Below, in pieces: positions 34,527 to 39,362 of a DNA stretch of 39,362 bases (positions are counted from its first letter, which is position 1; each line of letters begins with the position of its first letter). The notes beneath the pieces are model-generated. The model had not been told where the DNA came from. It made no database searches and worked only from the letters and a program-made list of their open reading frames with translations. Location: positions 1 to 39,362 of the forward strand of contig NZ_PGCP01000040.1 in assembly GCF_002812985.1 (NCBI RefSeq). The letters run 5' to 3'. The position numbers were made by a program, and so were the translations under genes. The stretch comes from Aeromonas lusitana. Lineage in GTDB: Bacteria > Pseudomonadota > Gammaproteobacteria > Enterobacterales > Aeromonadaceae.

Positions 34527-35177
34527 TCACATGGCGAGCAGTTGCTTGACCGTTTTCTCGATGCCATCGGCCGCTTCCACTATGTTCTGCGCCAGCATAT
34601 AAGCGGGGGTCGAGATGACTTTACGCTCCTGATCCACCACAAACTCGCTGACCGGGCAGTTGAGGTGACTGCCGCCCATGGCTTCGATGGCATTGGCCGT
34701 GCCCTCGTCGTGACCTATGGTGGCCAGGGTACCGGCACCGTAGATGAGCGGGATCATGGCGGGTGCTATGCAGATGTAGGCCGCCGGCTTGCGTGCCTTG
34801 GCGAAGCTCTGGCACGCCTTGAGCACATCCGGCTGGATCCGGCAATTGGCCCCTTGTACGGCAAAGTCGCACAGGTTCTTGGCGGCGCCGAAGCCGCCGG
34901 GCAGCAGCAGGGCATCGTAGTCCGCGGCATCCAGCTCGGCCACGTCCCGGATCTGGCCACGGGTGATGCGGGCCGCCTCGACCAGGACGTTGCGACTCTC
35001 TCCCGCACTCACCTCACCGGTCAGATGGTTGATGACATGCAGCTGCGGCACGTTCGGTGCGAAGCACTGGACCTGGGCCCCTTGGCGGGCCAGCGCCAGC
35101 AGACTGATGACGGCTTCGTGGATTTCGCTCCCGTCGAAGACGCCACAGCCACTCAAGATCACTGCCACTTTTTTCAT
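34527..35177 (-). CDS. elbB: Isoprenoid biosynthesis glyoxalase ElbB (DJ-1/PfpI family)
   Basis: The predicted protein has 216 residues. MKKVAVILSGCGVFDGSEIHEAV is the family opening; DALLLPGGFGAAKNLCDFA forms the DJ-1 flavodoxin-like core, and KPAAYICIAPAMIP holds the nucleophile-elbow cysteine. E. coli ElbB has weak glyoxalase III activity and has been tied to carotenoid (isoprenoid) yield; the true role is unclear. The ATG at 35177 has AAAGGAG seven bases upstream. A longer frame from 35261 lacks homology. Confidence 0.94.
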   Translation of the reverse strand: MKKVAVILSGCGVFDGSEIHEAVISLLALARQGAQVQCFAPNVPQLHVINHLTGEVSAGESRNVLVEAARITRGQIRDVAELDAADYDALLLPGGFGAAKNLCDFAVQGANCRIQPDVLKACQSFAKARKPAAYICIAPAMIPLIYGAGTLATIGHDEGTANAIEAMGGSHLNCPVSEFVVDQERKVISTPAYMLAQNIVEAADGIEKTVKQLLAM

Positions 35178-35332
35178 GACAAACTCCTTTGTTGTTGAAA
35201 ATGTGAGCCAGGGTAGATTGTTGTCTTTTTGTATGGTTATCCCTTGCCCCTCACTGGTCAAGTCATCCCGCTGTGCTAGGATTGTTTCGTTTTGGATCCT
35301 GCCGTATTGACCCCCTTAAAATTTTTTCCACA

Positions 35333-35346
35333 TTGATCGAGATCAT
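35333..35346. promoter_or_regulatory. FNR-like site between elbB and polA
   Basis: TTGATCGAGATCAT matches the FNR consensus TTGAT-N4-ATCAA except for the last base. It lies in the 401-bp elbB/polA gap. Function is a guess. Confidence 0.35.
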
Positions 35347-35403
35347 TTTCATGAAATGAGGCTCTCGCGAAGCGTGTTTATCTATTTGTTTTTAAACGGT
35401 TTT

Positions 35404-35453
35404 AATTGCATTTCGCACAGCTTGATCACTGTGGTGTCAGCGAGCATGCAATT
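35404..35453. promoter_or_regulatory. 50-bp interrupted dyad upstream of polA
   Basis: AATTGCAT (35404-35411) and ATGCAATT (35446-35453) are perfect inverted arms; inside them TCGC/GCGA (35413-35416, 35440-35443) and ACAG/CTGT (35417-35420, 35429-35432) are also inverted. It is either a protein-binding palindrome or an RNA hairpin in the polA leader. Confidence 0.5.
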
Positions 35454-35465
35454 TTGAACACAGAG

Positions 35466-35474
35466 TTATCCACA
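35466..35474 (+). promoter_or_regulatory. Consensus DnaA box upstream of polA
   Basis: TTATCCACA is a perfect DnaA 9-mer, 104 bp before the polA start and next to the dyad at 35404-35453. Confidence 0.55.
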
Positions 35475-35578
35475 GAAAAAGTGCTCGCATGGGGGGCGAA
35501 AGCGTGCATGTCCGCCCCTTGGTGTGCTGCGGGCCCTGTGGCATCCTAACGGCTGTTTATTCTTGGCAGGAAAATTTC

Positions 35579-38341
35579 ATGGCCTCTAGCAATCCCCTCA
35601 TTCTGGTCGACGGCTCTTCATATCTTTACCGCGCCTTCTTCGCCTCCCAGCAGGCCGACCTGCGCACATCGACCGGGCTGCCGAGCGGCGCCGTCCGCGT
35701 GATGGCCAACATGATGCGCAGCCTGCGCAAGCAATACCCTGACAGCCACGTGGCCGTGGTGTTCGATGCCAAGGGCAAGACCTTCCGCGACGACATCTAC
35801 CCGGAATACAAGGCGACCCGCGCCAGCATGCCGGACGATCTGCGCAGCCAGGTCGCGCCCATCCATCAGATGATCAAGGCGATGGGCTTCCCCTTCCTCA
35901 TGGTGGAAGGGGTCGAGGCGGACGACGTGATCGGTACGCTCGCCCGTCAGGCCACCGAGAAGAAGCTGCCGGTGCTCATCAGCACGGGTGACAAGGACAT
36001 GGCGCAGCTGGTCTCCGACCACGTCACCCTGATCGACACCATGAAGGACGTGACCACGGATCGGGACGGGGTGATCGAGAAGTTCGGCGTGCCGCCCGAG
36101 CTCATCATCGACTACCTGGCTCTGATGGGGGACAAGGTGGACAACATTCCCGGCATGACGGGGGTGGGGGAGAAGACGGCCCTGGCCCTGCTGCAGGGGA
36201 TAGGCAGCATAGATGAGATCGCCGCCAACCTGGACAAGGTGGCTGCCCTCGGTTTTCGTGGCTCCAAGGCGTTCGCCGACAAGTTCCGCGAGCAGGAAGA
36301 GCAGGTGCGCCTCTCCTATCTGCTGGCGACCATCAAGACAGACGTCGAGCTGGAGCAGGAGCTGGAACAGTTGCAACTGGGCCCGATCGACAAGGAGTCC
36401 CTGCTGGCGGTCTACCGCGAGTACGAACTGCGCAACCTGATCAAGGAGCTGGAATCCGGCGATGAAGGGGTCAGCGCGAGTGCCGACCAGGATTCCTCCG
36501 ATGAGGAAACGACCCCAGCCGCCACTGTCGAGACCGACTATCGCTGCATCCTGGACGAAGCCGAGTTCGATGACTGGCTGGCGCGACTGAAAGCCGCCCC
36601 GCTGTTTGCCTTCGACACCGAAACCACCAGTCTCGACTACATGGAGGCGCGGGTGGTCGGCGTCTCCTTTGCCATCGAACCGGGCAAGGCGGCCTATGTG
36701 CCGTTCGGCCACGACTATCTGGGCGCGCCGGCCCAGCTGAGCGAGGAACTGGTGCTGGGCAAACTAAAGCCCCTGCTGGAGGATCCGGCGCACCTCAAGG
36801 TCGGTCAGAACCTCAAGTACGATCGCAACGTGCTGCAGAACCACGGTATCGATCTGCAGGGCATCGCGTTTGACACCATGCTCGAATCCTATGTGCTGAA
36901 CTCCACCGCCAGTCGCCACGACATGGATTCCCTGGCCAGCAAGTACCTGGGGGTCGAGACCATCTCCTTCGAGGAGATCGCCGGCAAGGGGGCCAAGCAG
37001 CTCACCTTCAACCAGATCGAACTGGAGCAGGCGGCGCCTTATGCGGCGGAAGATGCCGACATCACCCTGCGTCTGCACCAGACCCTGTGGGCCAGCCTGA
37101 GCAAATTGCCGGCGCTTGCCAAGGTATTCACCGAGATAGAGCTGCCCCTGTTGCCGGTACTGGCCAGGATGGAGCTGATGGGCACCACCATAGAGCCCAA
37201 GCTGCTGCACCAGCAGAGCCAGGAGATAGAGGTGCGACTGGGGGAACTGGAGCGCCAGGCCCACGAACTGGCTGGGCAGGAGTTCAACCTCTCGTCCCCC
37301 AAGCAGCTCGGCGAGATCCTGTTCGTCAAGCTGGGGCTGCCCATCCTCAAGAAGACCCCCAAGGGCGCCGCGTCCACCGCCGAAGAGGTGTTGGCCGAGC
37401 TGGCGGAGACCTACGAGCTGCCGCGCCTCCTGATGGAACACCGTGGGCTGGCCAAGCTCAAGTCCACCTATACCGACAAGCTGCCGTTGATGATCAAGCC
37501 CCAGACCGGGCGGGTGCACACCTCCTATCACCAGGCGGTGGCGGCGACCGGCCGACTCTCGTCCACCGATCCTAACCTGCAGAACATCCCGGTGCGCAAC
37601 GAACAGGGACGCCGCATTCGGCAGGCCTTCATCCCGAGCGCCGGTTACAAGCTGGTGGCGGCGGATTACTCCCAGATCGAATTGCGGATCATGGCGCACC
37701 TCTCCGGTGACAAGGGCTTGTTGACCGCCTTTGCCGAGGGCAAGGACATCCACAAGGCAACCGCCGCCGAGGTATTTGGCGTCGCGCTGGATGCGGTCAC
37801 CACCGACATGCGCCGCAGTGCCAAGGCGATCAACTTTGGTCTCATCTATGGCATGAGCGCCTTCGGCCTCGCCAAGCAGTTGGGGATCGGCCGCGCCGAG
37901 GCGCAGAAGTACATGGATCTCTACTTCGAGCGCTACCCGGGCGTGCTCGACTACATGGAGCGCACCCGTCAGCAGGCCGAAGCCCAGGGCTATGTCGAGA
38001 CCTTGTTCGGTCGTCGCCTCTACCTGCCGGACATCAAGTCCCGCAACGCCGGCCTGCGCAAGGGCGCGGAGCGGGCGGCGATCAACGCCCCCATGCAGGG
38101 CACGGCCGCGGACATCATCAAGCGCGCAATGATCGGCGTCGATGGCTGGATCCAGGGGATTACCGATGGTTCCATCCATATGCTGATGCAGGTGCACGAT
38201 GAACTGGTGTTCGAGATCCGCGAGGAGAAGCTGGAGGAGTACGTCGCCATCATCAAGGAGAAGATGTCCGCCGCCGCCGATTTGCACGTGCCGCTGGTGG
38301 TGGAAGCCGGAGTGGGTGACAACTGGGATCAGGCCCACTGA
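35579..38341 (+). CDS. polA: DNA polymerase I
   Basis: This 920-residue repair and Okazaki-fragment polymerase has three domains. Residues about 1-325 are the 5'-3' nuclease ([48 protein letters not shown]). Residues about 330-520 are the 3'-5' proofreading domain, with catalytic Asp346 and Glu348 present ([12 protein letters not shown]), so proofreading should be active. The rest is the polymerase, with motif A DYSQIELR (Asp696), motif [20 protein letters not shown] and motif C VHDE (Asp874). The start at 35579 gives the normal N-terminus and has AGGAAA upstream; the open frame continues 30 codons further up but is unlike the family. E. coli Pol I has 928 residues. Confidence 0.98.
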   Translation: MASSNPLILVDGSSYLYRAFFASQQADLRTSTGLPSGAVRVMANMMRSLRKQYPDSHVAVVFDAKGKTFRDDIYPEYKATRASMPDDLRSQVAPIHQMIKAMGFPFLMVEGVEADDVIGTLARQATEKKLPVLISTGDKDMAQLVSDHVTLIDTMKDVTTDRDGVIEKFGVPPELIIDYLALMGDKVDNIPGMTGVGEKTALALLQGIGSIDEIAANLDKVAALGFRGSKAFADKFREQEEQVRLSYLLATIKTDVELEQELEQLQLGPIDKESLLAVYREYELRNLIKELESGDEGVSASADQDSSDEETTPAATVETDYRCILDEAEFDDWLARLKAAPLFAFDTETTSLDYMEARVVGVSFAIEPGKAAYVPFGHDYLGAPAQLSEELVLGKLKPLLEDPAHLKVGQNLKYDRNVLQNHGIDLQGIAFDTMLESYVLNSTASRHDMDSLASKYLGVETISFEEIAGKGAKQLTFNQIELEQAAPYAAEDADITLRLHQTLWASLSKLPALAKVFTEIELPLLPVLARMELMGTTIEPKLLHQQSQEIEVRLGELERQAHELAGQEFNLSSPKQLGEILFVKLGLPILKKTPKGAASTAEEVLAELAETYELPRLLMEHRGLAKLKSTYTDKLPLMIKPQTGRVHTSYHQAVAATGRLSSTDPNLQNIPVRNEQGRRIRQAFIPSAGYKLVAADYSQIELRIMAHLSGDKGLLTAFAEGKDIHKATAAEVFGVALDAVTTDMRRSAKAINFGLIYGMSAFGLAKQLGIGRAEAQKYMDLYFERYPGVLDYMERTRQQAEAQGYVETLFGRRLYLPDIKSRNAGLRKGAERAAINAPMQGTAADIIKRAMIGVDGWIQGITDGSIHMLMQVHDELVFEIREEKLEEYVAIIKEKMSAAADLHVPLVVEAGVGDNWDQAH

Positions 38342-38386
38342 TCCCGCGATACCACGGATAAACAGCAGCTATAGCTATATAAGAAG

Positions 38387-38412
38387 AGAAGCCCGGCACT
38401 TGCCGGGCTTCT
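38387..38412. terminator. Terminator between convergent polA and yrdA
   Basis: AGAAGCCCGGC (38387-38397) pairs perfectly with GCCGGGCTTCT (38402-38412), loop ACTT. It lies between the two stop codons (38341 and 38423). T-rich flanks are modest on both sides. Confidence 0.8.
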
Positions 38413-38422
38413 TATTGCCAGG

Positions 38423-38965
38423 TTATTCGGTTTCTTGCAGATACTCGTCTTTGAGCAGCACATAGTTGTCGGCCGAGATCTTCAGGAAGGCGATCTCCGC
38501 TGGCTTGAGGGGGCGGGCCTGCTTGATGGGATTGCCCATATAGAGGAAGCCGGACTCGAGCCGCTTGCCCGGTGGCACCAGGCTGCCGGCGCCTATCATC
38601 ACATCATCTTCCACTATGACCCCGTCCAGCAGGATGGCACCCATGCCGACTAGCACCCGATTGCCTATGGTGCAGCCGTGCAGCATGGCCTTGTGACCCA
38701 CGGTGACATCCTCGCCGATCAGCAAGGGATGGCCGTCGGGATTGCTGGCGCTCCTGCGGCTGAGGTGCAACACGGTGCCGTCCTGCACATTGCTGCGGGC
38801 GCCGATGCGGATGTGGTTCACGTCACCCCGCGCCGCCACCAGTGGCCAGATGCTGGCATCGTCGCCGAGTTCGATATCCCCCACCAGGGTGGCACAGGGA
38901 TCTACGTATACTCGTTTGCCCAGTTGCGGGCGTTTTCCTTTGTAGGGTCTCAGTCTCAGGTCCAT
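38423..38965 (-). CDS. yrdA: Gamma-class carbonic anhydrase-like hexapeptide protein YrdA
   Basis: This 180-residue trimeric left-handed beta-helix protein is close to E. coli YrdA. Zinc-ligand-type histidines appear in RGDVNHIRIGA and GHKAMLHGCTIGNRV; NPDGHPLLIGEDVTVGH and LVGMGAILLDG are conserved blocks. Carbonic anhydrase activity is not assured for this branch. AAGGAGG lies five bases before ATG 38965; an ATG 15 codons upstream gives a nonconserved extension. It is convergent with polA and divergent from the rRNA promoter region. Confidence 0.95.
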   Translation of the reverse strand: MDLRLRPYKGKRPQLGKRVYVDPCATLVGDIELGDDASIWPLVAARGDVNHIRIGARSNVQDGTVLHLSRRSASNPDGHPLLIGEDVTVGHKAMLHGCTIGNRVLVGMGAILLDGVIVEDDVMIGAGSLVPPGKRLESGFLYMGNPIKQARPLKPAEIAFLKISADNYVLLKDEYLQETE

Positions 38966-39011
38966 CTTGGCCTCCTTGTTTTCGGCCATTCTAGCAATTC
39001 GGGCCCTCATC

Positions 39012-39020
39012 TGTGGATAA
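39012..39020 (-). promoter_or_regulatory. Consensus DnaA box upstream of the rRNA promoters
   Basis: The minus strand reads TTATCCACA, a perfect DnaA 9-mer, in the yrdA/rrn gap about 80 bp before the P1 -35. Confidence 0.5.
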
Positions 39021-39096
39021 GTTTGTATAAAAGCTGTGGTTGGCTATGAATAACTAAAAAAGTGCCGATTTTTGCAGTTTTATTGCGATCTAGGGC

Positions 39097-39124
39097 TTGC
39101 CAGAAAGTTTCAGCTCCCTATAAT
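39097..39124 (+). promoter_or_regulatory. rRNA operon promoter P1
   Basis: TTGCCA (39097-39102), 16 bp, TATAAT (39119-39124), then a GC-rich discriminator GCGCC, the mark of stringently controlled rRNA promoters. The A/T-rich stretch 39052-39090 before the -35 fits an UP element. Confidence 0.9.
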
Positions 39125-39198
39125 GCGCCTCCATCGACAGGGCAAGCGGCAACGCAAACAACCCGGTCGGTACCTCTAAAAGCCTTTGAAAATAAGGC

Positions 39199-39226
39199 TT
39201 GACTCGAGAAGGCGGTTGAGTAGAAT
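39199..39226 (+). promoter_or_regulatory. rRNA operon promoter P2
   Basis: TTGACT (39199-39204), 16 bp, TAGAAT (39221-39226), followed by GCCACTCCC, about 100 bp after P1, the usual tandem spacing. Confidence 0.88.
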
Positions 39227-39235
39227 GCCACTCCC

Positions 39236-39271
39236 GCAGCGACGAAACGTTGCAACGCTCTTTAACAATTT
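39236..39271 (+). promoter_or_regulatory. rRNA antitermination site (boxB-like stem and boxA)
   Basis: GCAGCG (39236-39241) pairs with CGTTGC (39248-39253) with one G-T pair and loop ACGAAA (boxB-like). GCTCTTTAACAATTT (39257-39271) is a canonical boxA bound by NusB/S10. The 16S gene would start to the right, beyond this contig. Confidence 0.9.
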
Positions 39272-39347
39272 GAATCAAGCAATCTGTGTGGGCACTCACA
39301 GCATCGAGCATCAAAAAACAATTTTTGATTTTCAATGTCTGGTGAAG

Positions 39348-39362
39348 CTGTCTCTTATACAC
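39348..39362. other. Tn5/Nextera mosaic-end adapter sequence at contig end
   Basis: The last 15 bases, CTGTCTCTTATACAC, are the first 15 bases of the 19-bp transposon mosaic end used in Nextera libraries. They are not genomic. Confidence 0.95.

Noticed and set aside
38342..38422. Spot 42 RNA (spf) downstream of polA, as in E. coli
   Set aside because: Only 81 bp separate polA from yrdA, and they contain just a terminator; no spf-like sequence is seen.
39090..39362. Open frame on the minus strand starting MYKRQ across the rRNA leader
   Set aside because: The start lies in Nextera adapter sequence, and the frame runs antisense through rRNA promoters P1/P2 and boxA; it is an artefact.

Overview
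The window reads as chromosomal DNA of a GC-rich gammaproteobacterium, most likely Aeromonas. This is inferred from E. coli-like gene sets and orders combined with high GC and diverged proteins; no database search was possible. It is almost entirely housekeeping. I see no tRNA, insertion sequence, prophage or CRISPR array. Coding density is high. Layout: 1-2942 carries a protein lysine acetyltransferase (patZ) and a small unknown gene. 2943-7451 carries the divergent ilvY/ilvC pair and pgi. 7452-9010 holds a structured 400-bp intergenic region, a 62-residue membrane protein and mscS. 9011-16173 is the conserved coaBC-dut-slmA / radC-rpmB-rpmG / mutM / coaD neighbourhood. 16407-21093 is an LPS core block: a family-9 glycosyltransferase, a waaE-like family-2 transferase, waaF and waaA. 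21328-28173 holds a secreted TPR protein, plsB, lexA with two SOS boxes, a 95-residue orphan, a SCO protein and dinF. 28259-33907 holds trmL, cpxRA, and the fieF-cysE-transporter operon. 34156-38965 holds zapB, elbB, polA and a gamma-carbonic-anhydrase-like gene. 39010-39347 is a textbook rRNA promoter and leader (P1, P2, boxB/boxA). 

How the genes fit together: coaBC and coaD belong to coenzyme A synthesis; dut, radC, mutM, lexA, dinF and polA serve DNA metabolism, repair and SOS; slmA and zapB act at the division site; plsB, waaF, waaA, the two other glycosyltransferases and cpxRA concern envelope construction and envelope stress. 

The last 15 bases (39348-39362) are Tn5/Nextera mosaic-end adapter, so the right edge is an assembly break at an rRNA operon, not genome. 

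The most unusual things are local and small. (1) A 66-bp tandem duplication of the ribosome-binding site and start of ilvY has created a 20-codon upstream reading frame that ends three bases before the real ilvY start. (2) Two degenerate tandem copies of the 3' end of slmA lie between its stop codon and its terminator. (3) A multi-armed inverted-repeat structure with mutually exclusive or crossing pairings precedes a 62-residue membrane protein gene. (4) A 95-residue orphan with a strong ribosome-binding site and a long structured leader separates lexA from dinF. (5) cpxP is missing from its usual place between cpxR and fieF. None of these is proven functional; each is listed with a test.
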